From Butyricimonas muris (lineage in GTDB: Bacteria; Bacteroidota; Bacteroidia; Bacteroidales; Marinifilaceae): a DNA stretch of 64,000 bases. The notes beneath the pieces were generated by a model. It did not search any database. It had not been told where the DNA came from and was given only the letters and a program-made list of their open reading frames with translations. Every line of letters begins with the position of its first letter. Position 1 is the stretch's first letter. The stretch is from positions 62,001 through 126,000 of the forward strand of contig NZ_JBKEIT010000002.1 of the NCBI RefSeq assembly GCF_046365375.1, in the 5' to 3' direction. Below, piece after piece: positions 26,153 to 35,023 of the stretch. The translations under genes and the position numbers were made by a program.

Positions 26153-26254
26153 ATGAAGAAATTATTGCCTGTAGCCGAGTTAGGAATGAGTATTGACAGG
26201 CGGTTGGATAACACGGGTATCTCGAAGATTACGGTTGAATCGGCGGGGTGTTAA
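26153..26254 (+). CDS. Possible small protein, 33 residues
   Basis: A short ATG-initiated frame that starts MKKLLPVAELGMSIDRRLDN and ends SAGC before TAA. I do not recognise it. It has no transmembrane segment and ends in a cysteine. The main support is the full-consensus promoter placed just upstream, the strongest in this region. It may instead be the leader of sigma gene 2, the remnant of a longer gene, or chance. No Shine-Dalgarno site is seen, which is normal here. Confidence 0.35.
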   Translation: MKKLLPVAELGMSIDRRLDNTGISKITVESAGC

Positions 26255-26337
26255 GTTGTGATTAATGTTTTTTCTGTTTTGTTACGATTAATTGATTAGA
26301 CTTTTTTAGCTGAATTTGATTTCTTTATTTATTTTTA

Positions 26338-26913
26338 GTGGCATGGAAAAGAGTAAGTAAGATGGTAAGAAGTAAAATGCAAGGGCTTGATGGTGATGTG
26401 AATGATATCGAGTCGGTATTTAAGGAATATTATGGTTCGCTTTGTTATTTTGCTTCCAAGTATTTACAAGACGAGGAAGTGATTGAAGATGTCGTGCAGG
26501 ATATCTTTATTACTCTGTTGGAAAAAAAGACACAATTCCAGTCCGTGATTCATTTGAAGAATTTTTTGTACCTTTCCGTTCGTAACGGTTGTTTGAACCA
26601 TATGCGCAATTTGCGTTCCCGCGATAGATATATCGCCTCATTAGCTTATGATGAGCGGGCGGAGTCATTCGAGGAGAATATTATCTTGACGGAAATCTAC
26701 CGGGAATTGGCCGATGCCGTGAATAAGTTGCCGGAAGAGTGCCGCAAAGTATTTGAACTCTGTTATTTCCAAGGATTGGATAATGAGAGTGCGGCCAATG
26801 AGTTAGGATTGAGCGTTAACACGATTAAGGCCCAAAAGGCTCGCGGGAAAAAGATATTGAAAGAGAGTTTGAAAGATCTTATGCCGTTTTTCTTCTTCTT
26901 TTTTATGGGGTAA
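26338..26913 (+). CDS. ECF RNA polymerase sigma factor, FecI-like (sigma 2)
   Basis: A 191-residue ECF sigma factor with region 2 at about 27-70 (FKEYYGSLCYFASKYL, then EEVIEDVVQDIFITLLEKK) and region 4 at about 135-180 (LPEECRKVFELCYFQGLDNESAANELGLSVNTIKAQKARGKK). It ends in an unusual run of phenylalanines (PFFFFFFMG). The GTG at 26338 is one option; ATGs at 26362 and 26377 are alternatives and would remove a basic N-terminus. It is monocistronic: a strong terminator follows at once and no fecR gene is near. The fecR2 gene at 39786, which lacks a sigma partner, is on the far side of the restriction island. Confidence 0.88.
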   Translation: MAWKRVSKMVRSKMQGLDGDVNDIESVFKEYYGSLCYFASKYLQDEEVIEDVVQDIFITLLEKKTQFQSVIHLKNFLYLSVRNGCLNHMRNLRSRDRYIASLAYDERAESFEENIILTEIYRELADAVNKLPEECRKVFELCYFQGLDNESAANELGLSVNTIKAQKARGKKILKESLKDLMPFFFFFFMG

Positions 26914-26915
26914 TC

Positions 26916-26947
26916 AAAAAAAGGGACTGTCGAACAGTCCCTTTTTT
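26916..26947. terminator. Bidirectional terminator between sigma 2 and ompA-like gene
   Basis: GGGACTGT (26923-26930) and ACAGTCCC (26934-26941) form a perfect stem with loop CGA, flanked by A7 on the left and T6 on the right. It serves both convergent genes. Confidence 0.85.
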
Positions 26948-26967
26948 GCCTAAAGACGGATACGCGT

Positions 26968-28146
26968 TTATTCTATGATTACAACGCGGTTTAATTCTAC
27001 ATCTCCTTTGTAAAGATTTTCAACTCCGCCTTTACCGATTACTTCCAATTGTTTGGCATCTACGCCGTATTTCTTGATTAAAGCGTCAGCCACGTTTTGT
27101 GCGCGTTTTTCACTTAATTTCTGGTTGAATTCGGCGCTACCGGTAGCTTTGTCCGCGTAACCGATTACCTTGTAAACTTGTCCCGGGTTGCTCTTGATGA
27201 GGTTAGCGTAGTATTCCAAGTTGATCAGTTCTTTTCTGGTGAGGTTGGCTTTGTTTATTTTGAAGAAAATAGCCAATGGAGCGTTCTTGATAGTCTTTGC
27301 TTTGTTTTTTTCTGCATCCAAAGCTTTACGAGTTTGATCCAACTCGTCTTGCAGACGGTCAGCACGACGGATTTGTTCTGCTAATTTTGCTTCTGCAGCG
27401 CTCAACATTTCCGGGGAAACACCGGTATATATTGTTTCAGCTTTTTTCTCTCTTCTGAAATTGCGTTGTTTGAATTTGTAGGTAACACCCACGGAAACTC
27501 CCAGTATGCCTTCTCCCTTGCATCCGCCTACTTCTCCGTCAAATGCTTGCGGTACTAAACTACCTTTGATTTCCACGTTCACATCGAGGGCGTCAGTTAA
27601 ACGCATTTTGTTGATCAATCCCGCCGCGAACATGAATTTGGTGTTATCCACGGAAGAACAACCATGGATCATTCCGAAACCGGCAAACGGTACAGCCTCG
27701 TAAAAACGATCGGTACGGTATCCCCCAATCCAATTTGATAAGTTGAGCAATCCGTCCACGTGTACATTGAATTGTTGCCATTTTTGTTTGTAGTATCCGT
27801 TTTTAAGAGCGCCTTTAGCGTAGATGTTTCCGGCGTCAGCCGTGGCACCTCTTAACGTGAAACCGCCTGCTTGAACCCGTGCTCCGATTGTCGGTAATAC
27901 CCATTTCCCAACGGATAGGTCAAAGGCCGGAGTTAAGCGTTTCCCGAAGCTGGCTTTGCTATCATATTCTCCGAAGTAGATTTGTCCCCCGAAATTGAAA
28001 GATGTAAACCAGTTATCCCAGAAACCGTTAGTGACGAAGCCACTCCAAGCTTTGCCTTTTTCAGTTTCAAGGTTGTTGCTCTCGTTTTGGGCACTAGCCA
28101 AAAGAGGCAATGCAGCGATGCATAACAAAATAAATACTCTTTTCAT
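26968..28146 (-). CDS. OmpA family outer-membrane protein
   Basis: A 392-residue outer-membrane protein: signal peptide (ALPLLASAQ), an N-terminal beta-barrel-like region (about 30-215, rich in alternating aromatic and glycine residues), a coiled-coil linker (about 232-275, EAKLAEQIRRADRLQDELDQ) and a C-terminal OmpA peptidoglycan-binding domain (about 280-392, with VIGYADKATGSAEFNQKLSEKRAQNVADALI). It should anchor the outer membrane to the cell wall and is likely abundant. It has its own promoter and shares a terminator with sigma gene 2. Confidence 0.9.
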   Translation of the reverse strand: MKRVFILLCIAALPLLASAQNESNNLETEKGKAWSGFVTNGFWDNWFTSFNFGGQIYFGEYDSKASFGKRLTPAFDLSVGKWVLPTIGARVQAGGFTLRGATADAGNIYAKGALKNGYYKQKWQQFNVHVDGLLNLSNWIGGYRTDRFYEAVPFAGFGMIHGCSSVDNTKFMFAAGLINKMRLTDALDVNVEIKGSLVPQAFDGEVGGCKGEGILGVSVGVTYKFKQRNFRREKKAETIYTGVSPEMLSAAEAKLAEQIRRADRLQDELDQTRKALDAEKNKAKTIKNAPLAIFFKINKANLTRKELINLEYYANLIKSNPGQVYKVIGYADKATGSAEFNQKLSEKRAQNVADALIKKYGVDAKQLEVIGKGGVENLYKGDVELNRVVIIE

Positions 28147-28225
28147 ACAATATTAGTTAATTTGTTATAGGATAATGAACAAAATCACATCCCTTCTAAT
28201 TCAAAAACGATTGTTTTTCATGGCG

Positions 28226-28233
28226 CAAATATA
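28226..28233 (-). promoter_or_regulatory. -7 box of the ompA-like gene
   Basis: On the minus strand this reads TATATTTG, matching TAnnTTTG, about 80 bp before the ATG at 28146, giving a leader of moderate length. Confidence 0.5.
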
Positions 28234-28490
28234 CATTATTTTCATTTATAATACATTTATATTTTATATTTTTTCGAATTGCGTCATTTTTGTGGATGTA
28301 ATTGTGTTTTTTCGTCATTTGTATAATACAAATAAAATACAATTTTATTGAAAGAAACACATATATCAATTGTGTCAAAATTGCGGCTATGTAGTAGCAT
28401 AAATAGTGAATTTGTGTTTATTTTATTTTCGCGATAATGATGAGTATGAATTAAATATTCATGTTGGATTGAATTGTTTTTCGGAAGCGT

Positions 28491-28498
28491 TAAATTTG
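28491..28498 (+). promoter_or_regulatory. -7 box of the GNAT gene
   Basis: TAAATTTG matches TAnnTTTG 24 bp before the ATG at 28523; TTGG at 28464-28467 is a possible -33 element. It excludes the upstream in-frame ATG at 28406 as the start. Confidence 0.55.
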
Positions 28499-28522
28499 TT
28501 GCAGAATAAAAAAGGTGAAAAT

Positions 28523-29035
28523 ATGATACTGGAAACGGAAAGATTGATTTTAAGAGAACTTGTTCAAGAAGATTTTGATGAAGTGTGTAAGTTATTACAA
28601 GATCCCGTGGTGATGTATGCTTACGAGGGGGCTTATAATAATCAGGAGGTGCAGGAATGGTTAGAACGGCAATTCCGGAGATACGCGAATGATGGTTTCG
28701 GGTTGTGGGGAGTTGTGGAGAAAGAGAGTGGGGAGTTAATAGGACAATGTGGTGTCACGTGGCAAGATTGTGACGGGAAGCGGGTTCCGGAGGTCGGTTA
28801 TCTGTTGAGAAAGGAGTTTTGGCATAAAGGGTATGCCACGGAAGCGGCTATTGCTTGCAAGGAGTATGCTTTTGAAAAGTTGGGTTTTGATGAAGTGTAC
28901 TCGATAATACGGGATACGAATGTCGCTTCTCAAAACGTGGCATCGCGGAACGGGATGAAAAAAGTGGCGGCTTTTGTTAAACATTTTCGGGGTGTTGATA
29001 TGTTGCATTTGGTTTATGGCGTACATAGAGGGTAA
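28523..29035 (+). CDS. GNAT family N-acetyltransferase
   Basis: A 170-residue acetyltransferase of the RimJ/RimL-like GNAT branch. It opens with the typical MILETERLILREL. The acetyl-CoA-binding region is at about 90-125 (VPEVGYLLRKEFWHKGYATEAA, where R/Q-x-x-G-x-G/A is represented by HKGYATEA), followed by SIIRDTNVASQNVASRNGMKKV. It would acetylate an amino group on a protein or small molecule using acetyl-CoA. The start at 28523 is chosen for family length and the promoter directly upstream. It is the last ordinary gene before the restriction island. Confidence 0.88.
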   Translation: MILETERLILRELVQEDFDEVCKLLQDPVVMYAYEGAYNNQEVQEWLERQFRRYANDGFGLWGVVEKESGELIGQCGVTWQDCDGKRVPEVGYLLRKEFWHKGYATEAAIACKEYAFEKLGFDEVYSIIRDTNVASQNVASRNGMKKVAAFVKHFRGVDMLHLVYGVHRG

Positions 29036-29097
29036 ATGTAAGATAGTTTCCAGAAAAGTAAAGTTATGCGTTGTAGAGAATGCTGAAAATTTATCAT

Positions 29098-29105
29098 TAT
29101 CTTTG
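29098..29105 (+). promoter_or_regulatory. -7 box of the restriction-modification operon
   Basis: TATCTTTG matches TAnnTTTG, 35 bp before the hsdR ATG. It is the only clear promoter for the hsdR-prrC-hsdM-dinD-hsdS series. Confidence 0.5.
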
Positions 29106-29140
29106 AAGTTCTAATTTAATTCATATTAGATATTGTATCT

Positions 29141-32101
29141 ATGACAAGAGAAGCTCAAATAGAAAGTTCGTTTATTAAAAAGTTAGAAGAACTTAAATAT
29201 ACCTATCGGGAAGATATTCACGATAAGAATAGTCTTGAGAGAAATTTTCGAGAAAAATTTGAGATACTTAATAGGGTAAGGTTAACTGATAGAGAATTTG
29301 AACGCCTGAAAACTGAAATCATAAACCCTGATGTATTCGTAGCTTCAAAATTATTGCGTGACAGAAATTACTTCCAGCGTGAAGACGGTACGCCATTGTA
29401 TTATACTTTGGTTAATATTAAAGATTGGTGCAAGAATGAATATGAGGTAATCAATCAATTACGTGTCAACACGAGTAACAGTCATCATCGTTATGATGTG
29501 ATTATTCTTATCAATGGCATTCCGGTTGTTCAAATAGAACTAAAAGCACTAGAAATATCTCCGCGTAAAGCAATGCAGCAGATTGTAGACTATAAAAATG
29601 ATCCGGGCAATGGCTATACCAATTCGTTGTTATGTTTTATACAGTTGTTTATAGTTAGTAATAGTAATAATACGTATTATTTTGCGAATAATAAAAAACA
29701 ACATTTTCAGTTTAATGCTGATGAACGATTTTTGCCGGTATATAAATATGCTGATGAAAATAATAATCCAGTTAGAAATCTGTACACCTTTACCGAAAAG
29801 TTTCTTCCCAAGTGTACTTTGGGTGAAATGATAAGCAAGTATATGGTTTTGGTTGAGTGTGAACAGAAATTATTGGTAATGCGTCCGTATCAGATTTATG
29901 CGGTGAGAGCAATTGTAGATTGTATCCATCAAAACCGTGGTAATGGCTATATATGGCATACCACCGGAAGCGGTAAGACCCTGACCTCATTTAAAGCCTC
30001 TACATTATTAAAGGACAATCCGGATATCGAAAAGTGCCTCTTTGTTGTTGACCGCAAAGATCTGGACAGACAAACCCGTGAGGAGTTTAATAAATTTCAA
30101 GAAGGAAGTGTAGAGGAAAACACTAATACGGAAACATTGGTAAAGCGATTGCTTTCTACGGATTATGCGGACAAAGTAATTGTAACGACCATTCAAAAGT
30201 TAGGTCTAGCTTTAGATGGAAATAATAAGAAAAACTACAAAGAACGTTTGGAACCATTAAGCAAAAAGCGTGTAGTTTTTATTTTTGACGAATGTCATCG
30301 GTCACAATTTGGCGATAACCACAAGGCGATTAAAGAGTTCTTTCCTAATGCTCAGCTTTTTGGATTCACAGGAACACCTATTTTTGATGATAATGCAACA
30401 TATAATATCAGGGAAAAAGGGCGGGCTTCTTACAAAACAACCGAAGATATTTTTGAGAAGTTGTTACATGCTTATACAATAACCCATGCTATAGAAGATG
30501 AAAATGTACTACGTTTTCATGTCGATTATTTTAAAGGGAATACTCAGTCCAAGCCCGGAGAAGTCCTTGCACAGCGGGCTATAGTGGAGGCGATTATTGA
30601 TAAACATGATGCGGCTACCGGGGCAAGACGTTTCAATGCTATTTTGGCAACAGCTTCTATTAATGATGCCATAGAGTATTATCAGCTTTTTAAAGAAATT
30701 CAAAAACAAAGGAAAAAGATAAACAAGAATTTTATTCCGCTCAATGTCGGATGTGTTTTTTCTCCTCCCGCCGAGGGGAATAAAGATATACAACAAATTC
30801 AAGAGGATTTGGAGCAGGAAAAAGAAGATAATAAACAAAATCCTGATGAAAAGAAAGTGGCATTAAAAGCTATTATCAAGGATTATAATAAACAATATGG
30901 GACAAATCATAGTATCAATGAGTTTGACTTGTATTACCAAGATGTGCAGAAACGTATCAAAGACTATCAATATAGCGATGCCGATTATCCACACAAAAAC
31001 AAAATTGATATTGTGATTGTGGTTGATATGCTATTGACGGGATTCGATTCTAAATATCTTAATACCTTGTATGTGGATAAAAATCTGAAGTATCATGGAT
31101 TAATACAGGCTTTTTCTCGCACGAACCGGGTGCTGAACGAGATGAAGCCGTATGGTAATATTTTAGATTTTCGCCATCAACAAGAAGCGGTGGATACTGC
31201 TATTGCCTTATTTTCTGGAGAAGACACCGGAAAATCACGAGAAATCTGGTTGGTTGATCCTGCCCCGGTCGTGATTGAAAAATATAAAGAGGCGGTAGAA
31301 AAGTTAGGCGATTTTATGTTGAAAAACGATTTGCTTTGCGAGCCGGAAGCTGTGTATGGTCTAAAAGGTGATGCTGCGCGGATAGCGTTTATAAAAAATT
31401 TCAAAGAAGTACAACGGTTAAAAACTCAGCTTGACCAATATACCGATTTGGATGAAGAACAACAAACTCAAATTGAAACCATATTACCCGAAAATATTTT
31501 ACGTTCGTTTAGAAGTTCTTATATAGAAACAGCCAAGAAATTCCGGGAAATACAGCAGAAAGAAGGGAATCAGGCTCCGCCCGAAGTGCAACAGCTTGAT
31601 TTTGAATTCGTGCTTTTTGCTTCTGCTTTGATTGATTATGATTATATTATGGAGTTGATTGCAGATAGTACCCAAAAGAAATCGACTAAACAGAGAATGA
31701 CTAAAAATCAGGTTATTAATTTACTTGGTTCGACTTCCAATTTAATGGACGAACAGGAAGATTTAACTGAATATATTAATAGTTTAGACTGGAATAAGGG
31801 GCAAGATGCAAATGCCTTGCGTGAAGGTTATGAGTACTTTAAGGTAGAGAAAAGCGTGAAAGAATTGGCAGGTGTTGCTAGTAAACATGGTTTGTCAACA
31901 ATAACGTTAAAAAAATTCATAGATGAAATTATGAATCGAATGATTTTTGACGGAGAAAAATTAACCGATCTTCTCGAACCCTTGGAATTAACTTGGAAAG
32001 AACGCAGGATGAAGGAACTTGCTTTAATGGAAGATTTGGTACCTCTCTTGAAAAAACAAGCCCAAGGGCGTGAAATATCTGGATTAGGAGCTTATGAATA
32101 A
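29141..32101 (+). CDS. hsdR: Type I restriction enzyme, R subunit
   Basis: The 986-residue motor/nuclease subunit of a type I restriction system. The N-terminal nuclease domain shows D119 ... E133-L-K135 (RYDVIILINGIPVVQIELKA), a PD-(D/E)xK pattern. The helicase motor has the P-loop HTTGSGKT (Lys279) and the DECH box (383-386, FIFDECHRSQFG), with later motifs GFTGTPIF and AFSRTNRVLNE. With HsdM and HsdS it would translocate and cut unmethylated DNA. Its last 8 bp overlap the start of prrC, implying translational coupling. The island around it reads as more AT-rich than the flanking uptake genes, in keeping with horizontal gain. Confidence 0.95.
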   Translation: MTREAQIESSFIKKLEELKYTYREDIHDKNSLERNFREKFEILNRVRLTDREFERLKTEIINPDVFVASKLLRDRNYFQREDGTPLYYTLVNIKDWCKNEYEVINQLRVNTSNSHHRYDVIILINGIPVVQIELKALEISPRKAMQQIVDYKNDPGNGYTNSLLCFIQLFIVSNSNNTYYFANNKKQHFQFNADERFLPVYKYADENNNPVRNLYTFTEKFLPKCTLGEMISKYMVLVECEQKLLVMRPYQIYAVRAIVDCIHQNRGNGYIWHTTGSGKTLTSFKASTLLKDNPDIEKCLFVVDRKDLDRQTREEFNKFQEGSVEENTNTETLVKRLLSTDYADKVIVTTIQKLGLALDGNNKKNYKERLEPLSKKRVVFIFDECHRSQFGDNHKAIKEFFPNAQLFGFTGTPIFDDNATYNIREKGRASYKTTEDIFEKLLHAYTITHAIEDENVLRFHVDYFKGNTQSKPGEVLAQRAIVEAIIDKHDAATGARRFNAILATASINDAIEYYQLFKEIQKQRKKINKNFIPLNVGCVFSPPAEGNKDIQQIQEDLEQEKEDNKQNPDEKKVALKAIIKDYNKQYGTNHSINEFDLYYQDVQKRIKDYQYSDADYPHKNKIDIVIVVDMLLTGFDSKYLNTLYVDKNLKYHGLIQAFSRTNRVLNEMKPYGNILDFRHQQEAVDTAIALFSGEDTGKSREIWLVDPAPVVIEKYKEAVEKLGDFMLKNDLLCEPEAVYGLKGDAARIAFIKNFKEVQRLKTQLDQYTDLDEEQQTQIETILPENILRSFRSSYIETAKKFREIQQKEGNQAPPEVQQLDFEFVLFASALIDYDYIMELIADSTQKKSTKQRMTKNQVINLLGSTSNLMDEQEDLTEYINSLDWNKGQDANALREGYEYFKVEKSVKELAGVASKHGLSTITLKKFIDEIMNRMIFDGEKLTDLLEPLELTWKERRMKELALMEDLVPLLKKQAQGREISGLGAYE

Positions 32102-33383
32102 TCAATCTAAAATATACCCTTACAAAACATTATCAAATCTTGTCACAAGATTGCGTGATGACTTGAATATTTATCTTTTTGTTTTAATCTATGCATATAA
32201 TGGCACAGGGAAGACTCGTTTATCCATAGAATTTAAAAATAAAGGGAAAAATGAAAAGATGGGAGACACCCTTTATTTTAATGCATTTACAGAAGACCTG
32301 TTTCATTGGGACAATGATTTGGAAAATGATTTAGAACGAACTCTTAAAATGAATGTTGACTCAAAATTTTTTAACGGTTTTAAGGAGTTGTCATTAGAGG
32401 AGAAGATTTTTGCATATTTAGAACGTTATGCTGAATTTGATTTTAAATTCGATTATGAAAGTTGGAATGTTATTTTCAGCAAAAAGATTCCCAATCCAGA
32501 ATATAAACTTGATACTGAAAAACCAGAGTATATTATTCAAGACAATATTAAAATTTCCCGCGGAGAAGAAAATATATTTATTTGGTGTATTTTCCTTGCG
32601 ATTTGTGAATTAGTTATTGATGGGGCAGAATCATACAATTGGGTTAAATATATTTATATAGACGATCCTATTTCTTCTTTAGATGACAATAATGCCATTG
32701 CTGTTGCCAGTGATTTATCGCAATTATTGAAAAAAGGGAAGGATAGGGCAAAATTTATAATTTCTTCTCACCACAGTTTATTTTTTAATGTAGTCTGCAA
32801 TGAATTAAAAAAACATGCGTGTAAACGTTATTTTCTACATAGAAACGGAAATGAAGGGTATACTTTGCAAGCGACAGATGAAACACCTTTTTTCCATCAT
32901 GTCGCATTATTGAGCGAACTTCAGCGAGTGATGAATTCCGGAGAAATAAGCACTTACCATTTCAATATATTGCGTAGTGTTTTGGAAAAAACATCTACTT
33001 TTTTTGGTTATGATGATTTTTCTAAATGTATTCATGGAATAGAGGATGAGGTGCTTTATTCGCGTGCACTAAACCTATTGAGCCATGGGAAGTATTCTAT
33101 TTACGAACCGGTTGAAATGGGGGAAGATAACAAGAAGCTTTTTAAGAATATCTTGCGGGCATTTCTAAATAAATATCAATTTGAATTACCTATACTTCTT
33201 GTCGAAGAAAAGAAGGTATCGATTAACTCAAATGGGGATGTGGAAAAAACAATTATAGAGAAGGAGTCAGAATTTGAGGAAAAAGAAATCGAACAACGAA
33301 TTTCATCTGAAAAATTGGAAAGAATAGACCCTTCTCAATTTGAAAAATCTAAGAAAAAGAAGAATACAAGGAGGAATAATTAA
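32094..33383 (+). CDS. prrC: PrrC-like tRNA anticodon nuclease
   Basis: A 429-residue homologue of the E. coli PrrC anticodon nuclease, judged from distinctive sequence blocks I recognise. The ABC-type ATPase part has YAYNGTGKTRLS (P-loop Lys40), YFNAFTEDLFHWDNDL (61-76), an ABC-signature-like ISRGEE (154-159), Walker B with YIYIDDPISSLDDNN (187-200) and H-loop SSHH. The nuclease part has R294-SVL-E298 and H331 in LLSHG, matching the Arg-Glu-His triad of PrrC in order and near-identical spacing. PrrC is known to be held silent by its type Ic restriction enzyme and to cleave tRNA-Lys when a phage disables that enzyme. Its place between hsdR and hsdM fits this role. The target tRNA here is not proven. 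Confidence 0.88.
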   Translation: MNNQSKIYPYKTLSNLVTRLRDDLNIYLFVLIYAYNGTGKTRLSIEFKNKGKNEKMGDTLYFNAFTEDLFHWDNDLENDLERTLKMNVDSKFFNGFKELSLEEKIFAYLERYAEFDFKFDYESWNVIFSKKIPNPEYKLDTEKPEYIIQDNIKISRGEENIFIWCIFLAICELVIDGAESYNWVKYIYIDDPISSLDDNNAIAVASDLSQLLKKGKDRAKFIISSHHSLFFNVVCNELKKHACKRYFLHRNGNEGYTLQATDETPFFHHVALLSELQRVMNSGEISTYHFNILRSVLEKTSTFFGYDDFSKCIHGIEDEVLYSRALNLLSHGKYSIYEPVEMGEDNKKLFKNILRAFLNKYQFELPILLVEEKKVSINSNGDVEKTIIEKESEFEEKEIEQRISSEKLERIDPSQFEKSKKKKNTRRNN

Positions 33384-33384
33384 T

Positions 33385-35010
33385 ATGACACTACAAGATC
33401 AAAAACAATTAGGCAAAACTCTCTGGGATATAGCAGATCATCTAAGAGGAGCAATGGATCCGGATGATTTTCGTGATTATATGCTTTCGTTCCTTTTTCT
33501 TCGATATTTATCTGATAATTACGAAGAATCTGCCAAAAAGGAACTAGGGAGAGATTATCCTCAACTAAAAGAAGGTGATAAAAATATCGCTTTGACAATA
33601 TGGTATAAAAATAACAAAACAGATATAATCGAGTTCGAGAAGCAAATGCGTCGAAAAGTCCATTATGTTATTAAACCACAATTTTTGTGGAGTAATATTG
33701 TGGAAATGGCTCGAACACAAAATGACGAATTACTGAAAACGCTTGAAGAAGGGTTCAGGTATATAGAGAATGAATCATTTGAAAGCACTTTTCAAGGTTT
33801 GTTTTCGGAAATAAATCTGAATTCGGAAAAACTTGGAAGAACAGCTTCTGAAAGGAATAAAAAACTTTGTGTCATTATTCAAAAAATAGCCGAGGGAATT
33901 GCTAAGTTTTCGACTGATACGGATATTCTGGGAGATGCTTATGAGTATCTTATAGGTCAGTTTGCTGCTGGATCGGGGAAAAAAGCCGGAGAATTTTATA
34001 CTCCTCAACAACTATCGACTATTTTGTCTAAAATCGTGATATTGGACAGTCAGGATCCAGCTTTAGGGGAAAAGAAAAAATTAGATAAAGTGTTGGATTT
34101 CGCCTGTGGGTCAGGTTCATTGTTGTTAAATGTACGTCGTCAGATAAAAGAAAGTCATGGAAGTATTGGTAAAATATACGGGCAGGAAAAAAATATCACG
34201 ACCTACAATCTTGCTCGTATGAACATGTTGTTGCATGGATTAAAGGATACTGAATTTGAAATTCATCATGGTGATACTTTATTAAATGACTGGGATATTC
34301 TGAACGAAATGAATCCAGCGAAAAAAATGGGATTTGATGCTATCGTTGCAAATCCCCCTTTTAGTTTACGTTGGGAGCCGACGGATACGCTTGCGGAAGA
34401 TTTCCGTTTTAAAAGCTATGGAATTGCACCTAAGTCTGCCGCTGATTTTGCATTCCTGTTGCACGGTTTCCATTTTCTCTCCGGTGAAGGTACAATGGCG
34501 ATTATACTTCCGCATGGGGTTCTTTTTCGTAGCGGTGCTGAAGAACGTATTCGTACTAAACTTCTAAAAGATAATAATATTGATACTGTGATAGGTTTAC
34601 CGGCTAATCTGTTTTTTTCTACTGGGATACCGGTTTGCATTTTAGTCTTGAAAAAATGTAAGAAATTTGACGATGTTCTTTTCATAAATGCCAGTGAGCA
34701 TTTTGAAAAAGGGAAAAGACAAAATCGATTACGCGAAGGAGAAGAGGGTAAGCCGAATGATATTCAAAGAATAATAGATACATATCAATTCCGAAAAGAA
34801 GAAGAGCGATACTCTCGCCGGGTTTCCTTGGATGAAATTGAACAAAATGGCTATAACCTCAATATCTCCCGTTATGTAAGTACTTTTCAGGAAGAAGAAC
34901 CTATAGATATACATGCCGTAATGGCTGAAATCAAAGAACTTGAAGCAAAACGGGCAGATTTGGATAAGCAGATAGAAGTTTACTTGAAAGAGTTAGGGCT
35001 GGTAAATTAA
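33385..35010 (+). CDS. hsdM: Type I restriction enzyme, M subunit (N6-adenine methyltransferase)
   Basis: A 541-residue methyltransferase. An N-terminal helical HsdM_N domain (DIADHLRGAMDPDDFRDYMLSFLFLRYL) precedes the catalytic domain with the SAM-binding motif VLDFACGSGSLLL (about 236-248) and the catalytic NPPF (323-326). The C-terminal helix (AVMAEIKELEAKRADLDKQIEVYLKEL) should contact HsdS. It forms the M2S methylase that protects host DNA. The ATG at 33385 is preferred over an in-frame start at 33340 inside prrC because AGGAGG precedes it, one of the few good ribosome-binding sites in the window; it starts 1 bp after the prrC stop codon. Confidence 0.95.
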   Translation: MTLQDQKQLGKTLWDIADHLRGAMDPDDFRDYMLSFLFLRYLSDNYEESAKKELGRDYPQLKEGDKNIALTIWYKNNKTDIIEFEKQMRRKVHYVIKPQFLWSNIVEMARTQNDELLKTLEEGFRYIENESFESTFQGLFSEINLNSEKLGRTASERNKKLCVIIQKIAEGIAKFSTDTDILGDAYEYLIGQFAAGSGKKAGEFYTPQQLSTILSKIVILDSQDPALGEKKKLDKVLDFACGSGSLLLNVRRQIKESHGSIGKIYGQEKNITTYNLARMNMLLHGLKDTEFEIHHGDTLLNDWDILNEMNPAKKMGFDAIVANPPFSLRWEPTDTLAEDFRFKSYGIAPKSAADFAFLLHGFHFLSGEGTMAIILPHGVLFRSGAEERIRTKLLKDNNIDTVIGLPANLFFSTGIPVCILVLKKCKKFDDVLFINASEHFEKGKRQNRLREGEEGKPNDIQRIIDTYQFRKEEERYSRRVSLDEIEQNGYNLNISRYVSTFQEEEPIDIHAVMAEIKELEAKRADLDKQIEVYLKELGLVN

Positions 35011-35023
35011 AAGATAGCAGTTT

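Larger units (their letters stand above)
28147..28522. other. AT-rich intergenic region with divergent promoters
   Basis: About 375 bp between the ompA-like and GNAT genes, strongly AT-rich, with no gene seen. It carries the ompA-like promoter (28226-28233, minus) and the GNAT promoter (28491-28498, plus). Confidence 0.5.
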
